Shown here: positions 1 through 12,308 of the stretch, one piece after another
How the letters are laid out: each line of letters begins with the position of its first letter
Numbering within the stretch: position 1 is the stretch's first letter
Assembly (NCBI GenBank): GCA_015499995.1
Contig: JADNRV010000008.1
Location: 186,001 to 250,000 of the forward strand
Direction of reading: 5' to 3'
DNA length: 64,000 nt
DNA from: Flammula alnicola
Taxonomy: Eukaryota; Basidiomycota; Agaricomycetes; Agaricales; Strophariaceae
The notes under the pieces: model-generated
Told to the model about the DNA's origin: nothing
Seen by the model: only the letters and a program-made list of their open reading frames with translations
The model's database searches: none
Position numbers and translations under genes: made by a program

Positions 1-179
1 GATGTTCGAGGATGACGGGAAAATCGCGTCAGGTATCACCTCCGCGGTGTACGACGTGCAACGAAATCTCCTGTTCTTGGATGGTAAGCTTTCCCTTGAT
101 CCTTCTCCCTGAAAATCAATCGGGCTCACTTGCCTTGATAGGTCTGGCGTCTCCTCATTTGGCCGTATGCAAGCTCTGA
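1..179 (+). CDS. Paraoxonase/arylesterase-like protein, 3' end only
   Basis: This is the last part of a gene that begins before the window. The frame opens with [15 protein letters not shown], runs to a GT intron at 84-141, and ends in LASPHLAVCKL and a TGA at 177-179. The same C-terminus, with the same intron position, closes the complete gene at 2451-3964, so the two are tandem paralogs. The family is the six-bladed beta-propeller paraoxonase/SMP-30 group, calcium-dependent hydrolases of lactones and esters. The fragment alone would not identify the family; the paralog does. Confidence 0.75.
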   Translation, partial: CSRMTGKSRQVSPPRCTTCNEISCSWMVSFPLILLPENQSGSLALIGLASPHLAVCKL

Positions 180-1012
180 GGATTTATTCACGCTGCTTGG
201 CGTCGTCCTCGCCACAGCTTCTGCGTATCTAAATAGATCTTTAATGGGTTGATCTTTTAATGCATTCGCCTAGACTACTTACAGTATAGTGGAACAGGTA
301 CTGCAGAGCTAGAGAAAAGATAGGAATTGAACTGCAAAATTTAAGGCAAACTTACAATGTATGGAGGACTTACATAATTCTGTCAATGCCGTTTTAAAAA
401 TTGCGGGCCGAGTACCATTGAGGGTGTGTAACATTACGACCTCAGTCTTAGCTTCGTCCTGACGTATTTATCTATATTCAGTAGACTCCATTTCAACTCC
501 ACAGATTAGATTTGACCGCGGTCCCGGATCCACGGTCTCTAGCCATGAACTGACCGTCTTGGGCGTGAAGAAGACTCGTTACAGGGCGCCGCCGACGTCC
601 TACAACTGGCGGTGGCGTCGGTGTTGCACGTGAACGGTCCATTGGAACGCTGTTGGAGGCTGTTGGGAGTCGTGGCCGAGGCTCGATGCCTTGCTCACAG
701 CCCCAGCTTTCCAGCGCTTCGTTGTGTCCTCATTGGAGTAATCCTATCCTCTCCACTAATTCAACAGCGCCACCACCCCCAGGAAATTGTAGCACTGAAG
801 GTTAGTCACTTCCCCGCAACTCTCGGGAGCACGACAGTAAAATTCCATCTTTGGGCCTTAGATTGGTGAATGGCATCGAATCAGAGCTATAACTGATATT
901 GAATCACGGTATGTAACTATGACATTAATTTTTGGTTCAAGTAATCCACAAGAATATTTTCCAGATTTCGGTCAGACCACATGATATAATTTAGTCCAAC
1001 TTTGCAATGGAC
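180..1012. other. Intergenic, no gene seen
   Basis: This is the convergent space between the partial paraoxonase-like gene and the DUF6914-type gene. A short plus-strand open frame at 612-869 has no recognisable domain and poor composition. No repeat or RNA gene was recognised. Confidence 0.5.
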
Positions 1013-1603
1013 CTATTTGACTTTGGATCTCTTGTCCATCTCGGTCGCATGAGGGATTGGGATCTCGAAGTTACCAAGAAGATGTTGCCTTCGCGCTAAG
1101 AAATTATACGCGGAATTCCAGGTTTCTTGAGCAGTTCTTCCCTGGGGATTTTGTGAAATTATGCCATGCGCAATGAGGGTCTGCTCGCGTCTGTGTTAGT
1201 AGATGGCCTCAGAGAATGTGTGATATATGCTCACCTCGATACCTGCCCAAACCCAGTTCCCACAACGCCATAAAGGATTCGAGGCGTCGTCTGGTCTTCG
1301 TACACCCCGCAAGATGCGCTCTATTAATTTGGAATCCACATCGCTTGGAAGCTTATCCAGAAGCTGAAGTCCAACAAGCCTATAAGTGCGCGCTTGAACC
1401 ATCTTTTTCTCAAACTCCCAGATAGTCGTAGCAGATCTAGTTGGTCTGTTAATGATATGCAGCATCTCACAATTGAGGAGCTCAGACTTGGAGTCCGCCC
1501 TCTTTGGACAAATAAGAAAGCCAGTGTGGAACGTTAAGCGCCCAGAGTCCTGATTGTTACTCCGCGAGTAAAAAGCAACATAAAGGCGGCATTTGTTCGA
1601 CAT
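1013..1603 (-). CDS. DUF6914-type small basidiomycete protein
   Basis: Two exons, 1603-1235 and 1180-1013, joined across a 54-nt GT..AG intron, give about 178 residues. The start MSNKCRLYVAFYSR and the later motifs WEFEKK, LVGLQLLDKLP and WRCGNWVWAGIE follow a pattern common in agaric proteins of unknown function: a beta-strand start RLYVALY, a central WxFE, and a late WxCxxWV. I recall this as DUF6914, but the family number is from memory. The second exon continues smoothly as TLIAHGIISQNPQGRTAQ and ends in a lysine-rich tail. No signal peptide or membrane segment is visible. Function is unknown. The gene sits between the two paraoxonase-like paralogs and reads against them. Confidence 0.6.
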
Positions 1604-2450
1604 CTATATTTTTCGGGAAGTGGTAAGTTAGCTTGTGTTAGTTACAAATTGAGAGGTTGGTACAAGCTTACATTTTCCTAGGTCGTGTTGTCTTCGAGAA
1701 TTTTGTTGCAGATGATGAAAAGGAAATCGGACGTGGGGCCGTAATAAAAAAATAGTTTCGAACATCTCTTTTTATACCGTGCTTTTCTGCGCCCGCTTGG
1801 GTGGCATGGGTAACGGGAAACAAAGCGGTACCGGAAAGCAACTGGCAAGGGCCCATGCCAGCAGCCCAAGATGGGCCTCAAAAATCATTCAAGGACAACT
1901 CAAGCTGGCCTCAGGCCACACTGGCCCATATTGAGGCCAGAGACAATGGGATTCGTGGTAGGCGTTTCAGTTATGCTCATGATCAATGGAAAGTCAGGTT
2001 ATTCTTAATATTAATGACAAAGTGGTCGGGCGCCAATTACACCGACTCAAAATGGCAATCTGACGATTCCGAAATGCCCATAACTCTGCTAGTTACAAGT
2101 TGTACGAATCATTCTCTGCTCCATTATTCGAGGCAAATGGCAAGCATTGGGAGAATATATCCACAATGCTTCTTCTTGAGTTGTTCAACTTGATTGCAGT
2201 GACCTGTCTCCGGACGAAGCTGGACGAAGCCGAAATGATGGCGAGTCCGAAGTGGATTGATGCCCGTACATAAATGTGACACGCGGCTACTGGTGTAGAA
2301 TCTGGACTCTGATGTACGTTGTACATTGACTCTGAACAAAGCATACTCTAATAGCCCTGATCACTTCGAGGCCGAAGCGGATTCCAAGCATATCCTCTTT
2401 CGAAAACGCACCACAGTGCCACTTCATCGTAGGGCCAATCTAGGGCGCTA
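1604..2450. other. Divergent promoter region, no gene seen
   Basis: This spacer separates the start of the minus-strand DUF6914-type gene from the start of the plus-strand paraoxonase-like gene. Several overlapping open frames on both strands have no domain and no splice-consistent extension. It presumably holds both promoters. Confidence 0.4.
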
Positions 2451-3964
2451 ATGGGCACATCAACACGCATAGCTTTCAATGTCTTTGTCGTCTTCCTTGC
2501 CGTTCTTGGAGGACTTTATCAGATATACTTGAAACCATTGCTTTTCATGGCTGGTATCAGTCCGGCTCGAGTAATCCGACCATTAGGAAACCAGCGCTGT
2601 AAGGGCGTACCTGAACTACAGGCTTGCGAAGGTGAGTCTGATATCGTTAGCTAGCTATAAAACCTTGGTAATAACGCGTCGCATTAGAAATTGTACTGCA
2701 TCAACCGACAGGGATCGTCTATCTTGCCTGTTCTACCCTTTCCAGCCGAGCGCATTGGATTCCAGCCATGAACCAGTTGAATGTAACGGGGGCCTCTAAT
2801 GAAGACTATGTTGCAACTTACGATCCCGCCACCTCGCGTGTTACTCGCCTGACTACCTCCAACTTCAACGACGGACGCGGTCTGTCGCTTCATGGGATGG
2901 ACGTTGTAGCGTCCGAGTCACATCCCGAACATCTATTTATCTACCTGGTTAATCATCGTATCCCGCTCGGAGACGCATCTGCTGTCGACGTCGGCGCTGA
3001 CTCTGTCATTGAAATCTTCTCGACAACCGTTGGGGGCACAGCGATGCATCATATAAAAACAGTCGAGCATCCGATCATCATTACGCCTAATTCTATTGTC
3101 GGCTCTGCTGATGGCAAAAGCTTTTATTTTACCAATGACCATGCTGTCCGAGTCGGTCTTGTGAGCTTTTTCTCCTCTTCCCTTTCTTTCATATGTTGAT
3201 ACCACGTTTAGGTGAGGATGCTGGACCTCCTTGGTCGCAAAAGCTCTTCCATAGGCTACTGCCACATTGAGGAAGGCTGTAAATATGCTCTTACCAAGAC
3301 CCATGCCAGTAATGGCATAACGAGAGCTCCCAATGGAACGCTATATGTGGGGGATTCAGTTGAAGGACGCGTTGACGTTTTGGAACAACAGGCAGACGAT
3401 ACGCTTGTTATAACCGATTCCATCAAGACAGGTGAACGTGATCGGCGTCTCAATATCAGCGCTCGTGAAAGCTAACATCCTTTGCCAGATTATTTCATCG
3501 ATAACTTGGCCGTGGATGCTGATGGTCAGCTTTGGGCTGCAGGTGAATTCTTCCTGCTGAATGTATAACACCCGGGTTACGAAAATGCTCACCCAAAATG
3601 AACAGCTATTCCCTTCTTCATGCTTGCAGGGAAGCACATGGCGAACCCATCCCTACTTTCTCCTTCTGCGGCCCTCCGGCTTTCAATTAATACTGGACCG
3701 AATTCATTCTACGGGGAGAAATTTAGGGTTGAAAATGCGCGTCTTTTCCCGGGTTCCGCGCAGAATGTTTGAATATTTACATGAAATTCTAGATGTTTGA
3801 AGATGATGGTAAGATTATGAGTGGTATTACTTCTGCATCATATGATTCAGAGCGAAAAAAACTCTTCATGTGTGGTACGTTCTTCTGGCTTTTCCATCCC
3901 GAACAATCCTGCTCACTGCTTTGAAGGCATTGCATCTCCTCAGTTGGTTGTGTGCGATTTATAG
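2451..3964 (+). CDS. Paraoxonase/arylesterase-like protein
   Basis: The protein starts with a membrane anchor or uncleaved signal, [20 protein letters not shown], at residues 1-25. Several exons then carry propeller-type sequence: an early [66 protein letters not shown], then [39 protein letters not shown] and the final [18 protein letters not shown]. The asparagine and aspartate residues in the NSI and DNLAVD blocks are of the kind that bind calcium in paraoxonases and SMP-30. The likely role is calcium-dependent hydrolysis of lactones or aryl esters in the secretory pathway; the substrate is unknown. The exon order and C-terminus match the fragment at 1-179. The stop at 3962-3964 lies about 100 bp from the convergent RPS0 stop. 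ATG 2451 gives the membrane-anchored start. Confidence 0.78.
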
Positions 3965-4070
3965 TCTGAAAAAGAGAAAGTCTCGAATATCATATTCTTT
4001 TTGGACATAGTGGCATAAGGATGGAACATAACTAAGCACAAAAGCCCGACCACACCTAAGATGCCTAGAC

Positions 4071-5076
4071 CTAATCCCAGCCGCTATTGCCAGGGGCAGC
4101 GGTAGCCTCAGCGCCCCATCCAGCAGCTGGTTCCGCAGACCAGTCAGTGTTTCCGGGTTGAGCCTCAGCAGACCAGTCGAGGGCACCTGAGGAAAAAGAG
4201 AAATTTGAATACGAAAAGTAACGATACAAGGTAAATTCGACTGACCACCTTCGCCAGCCAAAGCGGGGTTGATTCCGCCGGCGGGTGCACTTGTGACATC
4301 CCACTCGGACAGACCAGCAGGAGCCTCGACCTCAGCACCCTGTTGAGCAGCAAGCTTGGCCTGAGCCTCTTCTTGTTGCTGCTTCTCAACCTCCTCGGGA
4401 TCCCTGTAGAAGAACATGTCGACCATGACATTCCAGCCATCGCTTGTCCTGGGGATAGTGCCGCGGAGTCTCAGGACTTCACGGGCAAGCAGCCACCAGA
4501 TGAGACCGATTGAGTGCCTTGTCTTGTTGTTGGTGGGGATCGCAACGTCGACGAATTTGAGGGGAGCATCGGTATCGCAGAGGGCGATAACAGGGATGTT
4601 GACGTATGAGGCCTCACGGATGGCCTGGTGATCAACGCGGGGGTCGGTGACAATGATAAGACGGGGCTCCTTGAACGAACGGGTGATGTAGTTGGTGAAT
4701 GAACCGGGGGTAAATCGTCCAGCAATGGCCTGTGCACCAGTGTTGGCGGCGTATTTAAGGACGGCACGGTGTCCGTAGGGTCGCGCAGAAATGACACAGA
4801 CGTCGTTGGGGTTCTCAACAGCGGCAATGATACGGGCAGCGAGGACAAGCTTCTCCCAGGTCTTTCCAATGTTCAAGATATGGATACCTTAAACACACGT
4901 AAGGGAAAACTAAGCATTTCGCGAGGGATATTGCACACACCATCAGCACGTCTTTTCCAGACATAGGACTGCATCTGCTTGTCGCAATTTTTGGTGCCAA
5001 TATGGCATTGCGCAGCCAACAGAAGCTGGATCTCCTCTTCGGTTGCACTCAAGACGGATGGTAGTTTCGATGCCAT
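4071..5076 (-). CDS. RPS0: 40S ribosomal protein S0 (uS2)
   Basis: Three exons (5076-4941, 4887-4246, 4186-4071) splice cleanly in frame. The protein starts [20 protein letters not shown] and carries the family signatures [65 protein letters not shown] and [19 protein letters not shown]. The C-terminus is acidic and rich in alanine and tryptophan, with repeated EWD/DWSAE motifs, as in the laminin-receptor homologues. It is a core component of the small subunit head-body junction, needed for processing of 20S pre-rRNA and for translation. The length of about 297 residues is normal. A probable 5' UTR intron precedes the start. No reading-frame break is present, unlike several neighbours. Confidence 0.97.
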
Positions 5077-5089
5077 GTTGTGGGATAGC

Positions 5090-5208
5090 CTAAGAGGTTG
5101 GGGAGATCAAGTCAACATCCGAAACGAGCGTATCGCATCCACCCAATTACGAGCTCAAATTCATCCGTTCTTGCTCCCAAGGGTGAATGAAACATCGAAT
5201 GGACGTAC
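5090..5208 (-). other. Probable 5' UTR intron of RPS0
   Basis: On the minus strand a consensus donor, G|GTACGT, lies at 5208 and a pyrimidine-rich acceptor ending CCTCTTAG at 5090, fourteen bases before the RPS0 start codon at 5076. Leader introns are common in fungal ribosomal protein genes. The call rests on splice consensus only. Confidence 0.5.
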
Positions 5209-5534
5209 CGTGAAGCTTCTGGAGGCTTGAGGTCGGCTTGAACGACGTTCACGGTCGATTTTTGTGATCTGGGGGTTGCGGCGGTCGTCCACAAAGTTTG
5301 CCGAATTGGTTGGCCAAGTGTTCCCACGCTTGCTACCTTTTCGAAAAATAATGCTTTTCCTTATTACCATAATTCATGAAGCGCGACAAACTGTGGCTGA
5401 ATTGAAAGAAAAGTCCTTCGTACGTGCTGGCCATCAACATAGTTTCTTCTTATTCGAAGTGTCAAAGAATGGATATTAAAAGAACTATTTTATTCAATGG
5501 CTCTCCACCTAGTAATCATCCCGAATTTGTACGG
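5209..5534. other. RPS0 promoter side, no gene seen
   Basis: This spacer lies between the RPS0 leader and the end of the DUF6533 gene, both on the minus strand. It is expected to hold the RPS0 promoter. No coding sequence was recognised. Confidence 0.4.
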
Positions 5535-6964
5535 CTATGGATGCTCAACGGCATTCATATCGGCCATTTCAAACTCAAATCCATTACATAGCGTAGTCAA
5601 TTGCACTGGCGTAGTCTGCCAACTTGGTGCTAATTGTGACCGTGTTGGAAGGCTTTGCATGTTGATTATCAATCTGCAACCCTTTGTGCGAAAATATGAG
5701 AACAGGAAACGTACTAGGAGCACATAGTTGACCACTTACTGAGCAGGCAACGATAGACAGGAACCACCTATTCGCAGAATTAATACCAACGTTGACTTGG
5801 AATAATGTGGCGTATATGTACGTACGAATTTCCAATTGGGGCATATTCGGTCTGCATGCTTGTCGCAACGACAGTCATCGTCGTCACAACTGCATTCGAT
5901 ATATTTAGCGATGAATATTGTATAGGATAATATAGAATCGTCTCACCGAGCAGGATGAAGAAGGCCGCAGTTCCATCTCTAACCATCAACATCATGGGCA
6001 CTTTGCCCCAACCCCCTCGCACGGCCACTTTGTATTTAGCCAGAGTTAGAACGAGGATCGCTATTTGCGATATGATTGCACCGATGCTAACACATGGCTT
6101 GTCAGTGCCCAACATATCAACTGATTGCGACGGTTTCGACGCACCCAAAATATGTAAATGAGTTAGGACTCGAGAGGAGGATATTGGATGCAATAAAATC
6201 CCCAGGTATGTTCATGATGACGCCAACTATGACAGCGACAATCTCTCCAAGAATCAAGAAGACAAAAATGAGACCAACCCATAAGTTCTTTTGATATAGT
6301 GCGTAAACTGGTTAAAAGTGAGTGATTTAAATATTCAAGTATATGAAAAAAGGATTTGTCTAACCACGGGCCATCAACACAACCTCCACCGCTGACATGA
6401 GGATACTCCCTTCAATAACTTGATACGTGTACCAGTTTTTCAGACATCTGTAGCGATTGGTTTATTGGATGCTACGACGCTTTCAATGGCTCGATTCGTT
6501 CTGTGATAGCACACTATCCGTAAGTAAAGCCAAAATGATCAGGTTATATGAGTCTCGCGTACATCTGAGCTGCTAGAGCGAAATAACGAGTAAAGAGAAA
6601 TTGCCATTTAATCCAGGAGTTATGAGACATCCTGTGAAGTATGTTTGAGTGAATACCCTGAGATATGATTTAGGCCAGGGAACTTACGACCAGATCGTGT
6701 TTACTTCGTCATCGAAGGTGATGCATATGTCGTAGAAGAAGAAAGCCAAAGAGGCAACTAGATGGGTATGTCAATAAGATGTCTTGAAGTTCTACAAATG
6801 GACAGTTTATTCAGTACCTTGCGCGCTTGATACAATAAGCAAGGAGTGCTCTCGCATTCTTGGGCTTCAACGAGTGAGCCAGGATGTTCGAAGCAAAAGA
6901 GAATCCGAGTAATGGCGGTAAAATATGCCCGAAGTAAGGGAAAGGATGATGGGATGGGCGGCAA
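5535..6964 (-). CDS. DUF6533 multi-pass membrane protein
   Basis: The family signature is clear on the minus strand near 6760-6690: VASLAFFFYDICITFDDEVN followed by TIW. The next exons encode WIKWQFLFTRYFALAAQM, then CLKNWYTYQVIEGSILMSAV ending in a VVLMARG block, then LYQKNLWVGLIFVFLILGEI. A charged cytoplasmic stretch with KVPMMLMVRDGTAAFFILL follows, then INSANRWFLSIVACS and a final GCRLIINMQSLPTR. This is the usual order for the basidiomycete DUF6533 family, about seven hydrophobic segments with a DDE motif near the first. The topology resembles a receptor; the function is unknown. Exons are small, about eight in all. The start at 6964 is the least certain part, because the first exon is short and poorly conserved. 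Confidence 0.72.
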
Positions 6965-7993
6965 TAGAAAGCGCAGCCAGAGTATTGTTAGCTTTCCATA
7001 TAAGACGCTATGGCCGTTACTTTCTCAGAGATTGAAACAGCAAATACTACCGTGCACGGTGGGCGACGCGGGGTCTGCAGATGGGATAAAGTGGTTCTCT
7101 TGTCTGGAATACATCTCCATCCGCTTTGATTTCGTTTAACAAGGCCTGCGCACTTTCTTCAGGACAAGGGAAGCCAATCTCGAGATACAGTAGATTGTGT
7201 GTTTGCATCCACGAGAAACAATCCTATTGGTCCTGCAAAAAGGAATTGACAGGGGGGAGCATGTCACAGTGATTCCAGAACGGAAATCTTCCCTCGATCT
7301 TTCATAACTCTCATGTGCGTGGCCCAGTGAAAGTCTTTTGCGTGCGAAATCAGAGCTAGACTCTGTAAAATTCAGGAAATACACTGAATGCGTGTCGCAC
7401 AGGAGAATCGCCTATGGACCTCGAGAATACACGTGGGTAGACGTTCTCAAAACGTTATGTAAACCAGCCCTCGCCATGTGCGGTCCATCAGAGATTCAGC
7501 TAAAAAGTTTGGTGGCGCATTGGATATAGCCTCTTCAGATGCAAGCATGAATGTATCTGTGTCGACCAAAGTTTCACCAAACGAAGCTACTTGCTGCGGA
7601 CTCTGAGTGGAAGAGACATACAATCAGCGAAATCCCGGCTGGCATGAAAGATCAGAATTTACAAAAAACTCTCGCCGTCGTGAGTAGGCTGGAATATATA
7701 AACACCGGGAGATGAGGACTAGGTTGGAAATAAGTCTTGGAGGGACTTTGGAGGGGATGACATTGACAGGGATGAGGAATTTGTGAGCTTCAGATTGGCT
7801 GAGCCAAATAGGAGCAAATAGCGCGGTATCCTCTTGCGCACACGTGCCACATTCGCTGGACCACAATTCCTGACGTTGAGTCGTCGAACTTTGAATCCAT
7901 ATACGAACGGTTCAGTACGCCCTAGCTAATCTTTCAAGAGTGGCCACATAGTCGACGGCTTGCGGTCCTTGGCTGCGATCTCCGGACTCTTAC
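6965..7993. other. Intergenic, divergent promoters of DUF6533 and CTR9
   Basis: About 1 kb separates the minus-strand DUF6533 gene from CTR9. Several 60-95 codon open frames occur on both strands, but none has a family motif or plausible splice continuation. No repeat was seen. Confidence 0.4.
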
Positions 7994-10900
7994 ATGGACG
8001 ATACCCCTCTTGCCGGACGCTCGGTTGACATTGAATTGGGGGGACAAGAAGTCATCACCATCGACTTAGATAACCTCGACCCAAACCCGGATGATGTTTT
8101 GGACCTTCTGAAAGATGGCCAATGTACGATATTTGTATGGACGAAACTTGCTGGCGAATACTGGAGGCGCGGATATTTGGAGGCTGCTGAACGGATAGCC
8201 TTAAGCGCCATTGAATGTGCGTTGGGACCTATGTTTTTCACCCCATTTCTTACCTTCTGAGTTATTAGCCTTCCAATCCAATGATTCAGCTGCTTCATTA
8301 CCACCAATATATTCCCTTCTTGCCAACATCCAGATCGCTCATGCGCGCAAAGCGCCGAAACTTATCCTGAGAGACGCTCGTGAGTTTCCTACATAACGAA
8401 TCGGAAGACATTGTGGCTGACTTTCTGGGATTTCAGAGCAAGATATAATGACCTCGGAGAAGTCTAAGGAGGACTACTACAGCGTTGCTGCTCAATATTT
8501 AAATACCGGAGAGAGGGTTGGAGCCGAATCTGGTGAAGGAGTTAGCGGAACACTAGCCTTTCTTACGCGAGGTGCGTCTAATATACATGCAAAGGGAATA
8601 TTTTATTTATCAACGATATAGGTATCCAGCAACTAGCAACTCGGTCCATGGATGACGCGATGCGATCTTTTGAAGGCGTGTTGGCGGTGAAACCCACCAA
8701 CCTCGTAGCACTTCTGGGAAAGGTGGGCCAGTATTATCTCTAGAATTCATTCATCAACTCAGATCCTCTAGGCTCGCATTTTGTACGCTCGTCGCAATTA
8801 CCGAGAAGCCCTTCGCCTGTTCCAGGATGTTCTCAGGTACAATCCTAATTGCATCCCTGATCCTCGAATAGGTATCGGCCTATGTCTTTGGGCTATGGAC
8901 CACAAAGCAAAAGCAAAAGCAGCCTGGCAGCGAAGTTTGGAAGTGGTACGCACGTTTCCTGTGAAATTCACCGCTTGAAAATGCTAAACCGTGCCAAAGA
9001 ACCCTTCCGAATGGTCTGCGCAACTACTTCTCGGACTTGAGTCAATCAACGCTAGTAAAGGCGAGAACTTGACGGAGGCTGAGAAGGGGCAGGCGTTCTT
9101 GAGCGGCACAAAATTGATCGAAAAGGCTTTCCATGCAAACAACCGAAGTGCTGCTGCTGCAAATGCCTTGTGTGAATTTTTCTTGCGGAAAGGCAGTCAT
9201 GGCAGGGTATACATTCTTTCATTCATATTGCCTCCCAAATATGTATTAACACCCTGCAATGCAGGCCCTGAAACTTGCCGAAAGGACGATTCAATTCGCC
9301 GATACCCTCACAATTCTGACAGAAGGCTACCTGCGTGCTGGTCGTGTTTCCCATGCGAGCGGATCTGTTGCGCAAGCGACCAAGTTCTACACTGCCGCTG
9401 TGGAAGGACAACCCAAGCACGTCATAGGCGCGATAGGAATGGCTCAAATGCAAATGCTGAATGGTCTGTGATTGCCCATACTCTTCTTACATTGCCCATC
9501 TCATTTATTAATGATCGACTAGATGAAATGGCGGCCGCTCTTCACACCCTTGATACCCTGATACAACCTCCCAACCCTCAACGTTCGCTTGAAGCGACGG
9601 TCATGCTCGCCTCTCTACGGGCATTCCCTCGCCCAGGAGTCTCCAGTTCAGATGTGGCACAGGAGAAGGCTCGTGCCAGAGAATTGTTTGACCGCGTTAG
9701 CAAGGGCCTAGAGCTCGAAGAGGTTCGCACGAATGGCCATGCGTCGACCAGGGCGTCGCGCGGTATCGCAGAAGACATCGAGATGCATGCCGAGATTGCT
9801 CGTCTCTGGCAGGAAGAAAGTCTGGATCGCATGGGCAAGGCTTTGAAAGAAGCCTTGAGGATCAGTCAGGCATCCGGGCAGACTGACCCCCGTCTCATCA
9901 ACAATATCGGCGTTTTGCATCATCTTGAAGGCAATTTGGCTGAAGCTCAGACTATGTACGAAAATGCGCTCACGAGCGCTACGACTCTGAGCTCTGATGT
10001 CGCTGAAGGATTGTCGACGACTGTCCTCTACAATCTTGCACGGGTATACGAAGATGAAGGAGAGGAAAGTCTGGCGAAAGATGCATACGAGAAGCTCTTG
10101 TCTCGTCATTCGGAGTATGTTGATGGTATGTTTCAAGCGTTTGATCTTCGTGAATGCAAAATTCAAATTCTTTTTCCCAGCCAAAATCCGACAGGCTCAA
10201 ATGCTCACAAACATCAACCGGCCAAATGACGCTCATGATCTCCTAAAGCAAGCTCTAGCCTCCCAAAACAACAACTTGAACCTTCGGGCTTTCTATACGT
10301 ACTTCCTAATCCATAGTGGCTCCCCGAAGATTGCAAAAGAATTCGTTTTCACCACTCTCAAAGACCACGACAAGCATGACGTTTACTCATTGTGTGCCGC
10401 TGCCTGGATCATTTATCAACAATCTCGAGAAAGTAGGGAAACCACCTCAAAGGCTATCGATGAGCGGAAGAGAGGGTTCCAGCGATCCGCCGAATTCTAT
10501 GAGAAGGCGCTGCAGCTAGATCCAATGTGCGCTTTCGCGGCTCAGGGACTTGCGATTATAACTGCCGAAGATGCTCTTGGAACGATGGGCGGAGCGTATA
10601 CTCGTACACCTGGTATCGACGAAGGACGGAAACGTCTGCAGAGCGCACGCGAGGCGCTGGACGTCTTCGCTAAGGTGAGGGAGTCTATCAATGACGGCAG
10701 TGTTTACTTCAACATCGGCCATTGTTATTATGCCCGCGACGAGTTCGATCGAGCCATTGAAAGTGTACGTCTTCTTGAATTTAAATTTGATGGCTTCCCA
10801 CTCATTACGCGTATCTTAGTACGAGACTGCTTCAACAAGGTTTTACGGTGGCCACAATGTCCCAGTCCTCCTCTGTCTGTGTCGATCGTGGTATGCAAAG

Positions 10901-11992
10901 GCTGTGAAGGACCAGTCCTTCCCTGCCATGAAAAGCGCACTCAAATATGCACAGGCTGTGAGAATTTTTATTATCTTCGATTCTCCTTTTTACTGACAAA
11001 CTATCTCCTAGGCTTTACATATACACCCAAACGAAAAAGCCATCATTTACAACATTGCTATGATTCAGCAAAAATCGGCCGAATTGCTCTTCTCCGTCAA
11101 TGTCGCCAAGCGTACACTGAAAGACTTGCAAAAAGTTATCGATTCGGCTACGCATGCTCAAAAGTAAGCTCATCCTTTCTTCCAATATTCAGAATGACGA
11201 ACCCATGGGAATAGACTTTTCGCATCATTGGCGGCAGACAAGTCTGCAGTGGTCCCTTATGACCGCGATATCGCAGATCACAGGCGGAAATATGGTGACG
11301 GTATGCTACGAAAAGCAGAGGAACACCTTGCAAACCAAAGGCAGTTCGAAGCAGACGCCCAGTCGAGACTTGAGGCCGCGAGGCAGAAACGTCAAGAAGA
11401 AAAGGAACGCCAAGAAGCTTTGGAGGTCAGTGATAACTTGTCATTATTTAATTACCAAACTCTTATCTTGTCACAGCGAGTACGAGTCGAGCAATTGCGC
11501 GTAGAAGCTGAAAAATTGGGGAAGAAAGACGACTTGCCCGAGAGCAAGCCATGGAATGGACACGAGAAGCTCGGATAGATAGCGATGAGGAACGGGAACG
11601 CAAGTCGAAGAAGGCAAAGAAACCCAAGCCGGACGTTGTGAGCGGTGATGAAGGAGAGCCAAAGAAAAAACGCCGAGGCAAGCTAAAGAAGGTTGCCAGT
11701 GAACAAGGGGACGAGGAGCAGGCGATGTTCAGTGAGGAAGAGGAAGTCGAAAAGCCCGCGAAGAAGGCAAGTATTATCTGCACGCGTCATTTAACAGCTC
11801 ACCGACAACTGTGGTTTCAGCGTATAACGAAGAAGCGGGTGGTCCGAGACGACGATGATGAGGATAATGCCAATCCTCGTAAAAAACAGTTGTGAGTGGT
11901 GTAGTCGCTTTCTCAGACAATAATCTGACGTTTGACGATTTCTTAGTAAGAGCAAAGAAATGTTGTCAGATACGGATGATGAGATGTCATGA
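7994..11992 (+). CDS. CTR9: Paf1 complex subunit Ctr9 (TPR protein)
   Basis: The protein starts MDDTPLAGRSVDIELGGQEV and is built mainly of tetratricopeptide repeats. Examples are the AEYWRRGYLEAAERIA-like first repeat, YARRNYREALRLFQDVLRYN, SWYAKAVKDQSFPAMKSALK and ALHIHPNEKAIIYNIAMI. A coiled-coil basic region (QSRLEAARQKRQEEKERQEA) and a charged tail with SDEERERKSKKAKKPKP follow. The end is SKEMLSDTDDEMS with a stop at 11990-11992. This order is diagnostic of Ctr9, the scaffold of the Paf1 elongation complex, which supports RNA polymerase II elongation and H2B ubiquitination. The length of roughly 1,080 residues fits. Near 11516-11521 the frame breaks by one base inside a GGGG run: the true continuation RRLAREQAMEWTREARIDS lies in the next frame. 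A missing base is the simplest explanation. CTR9 converges on ADA2. Confidence 0.95.
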
Positions 11993-12308
11993 CACCTTCC
12001 TTTACCTTGACTTGATATTTAGATTTACATATTGCTCTGTAATTTCTCTCGCTTTGTAATCCATCTATAAAAGCACTATTGTCTGCCCGTTCGTTTCATT
12101 TCCTTGACGAAGATCAGCCCCTTTTTGACCAGGAAGTTGTGTGTATGAAGCTGGCGAATCAGTACCTTGAATGAGATTGTAATAATAATAAAAAGCAGTC
12201 CTAATGATGATATAAGTGATGTATGTATGCCTAATATACAAATGCAGCAGTGAGTGAGTGAGTACAGGATATAAGATATAATGTAGGAGTGTGAAAGCAG
12301 GGGGAAAG
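11993..12308. other. Convergent 3' spacer between CTR9 and ADA2
   Basis: AT-rich DNA, mostly 3' untranslated sequence of both genes. No gene is visible. Confidence 0.5.
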
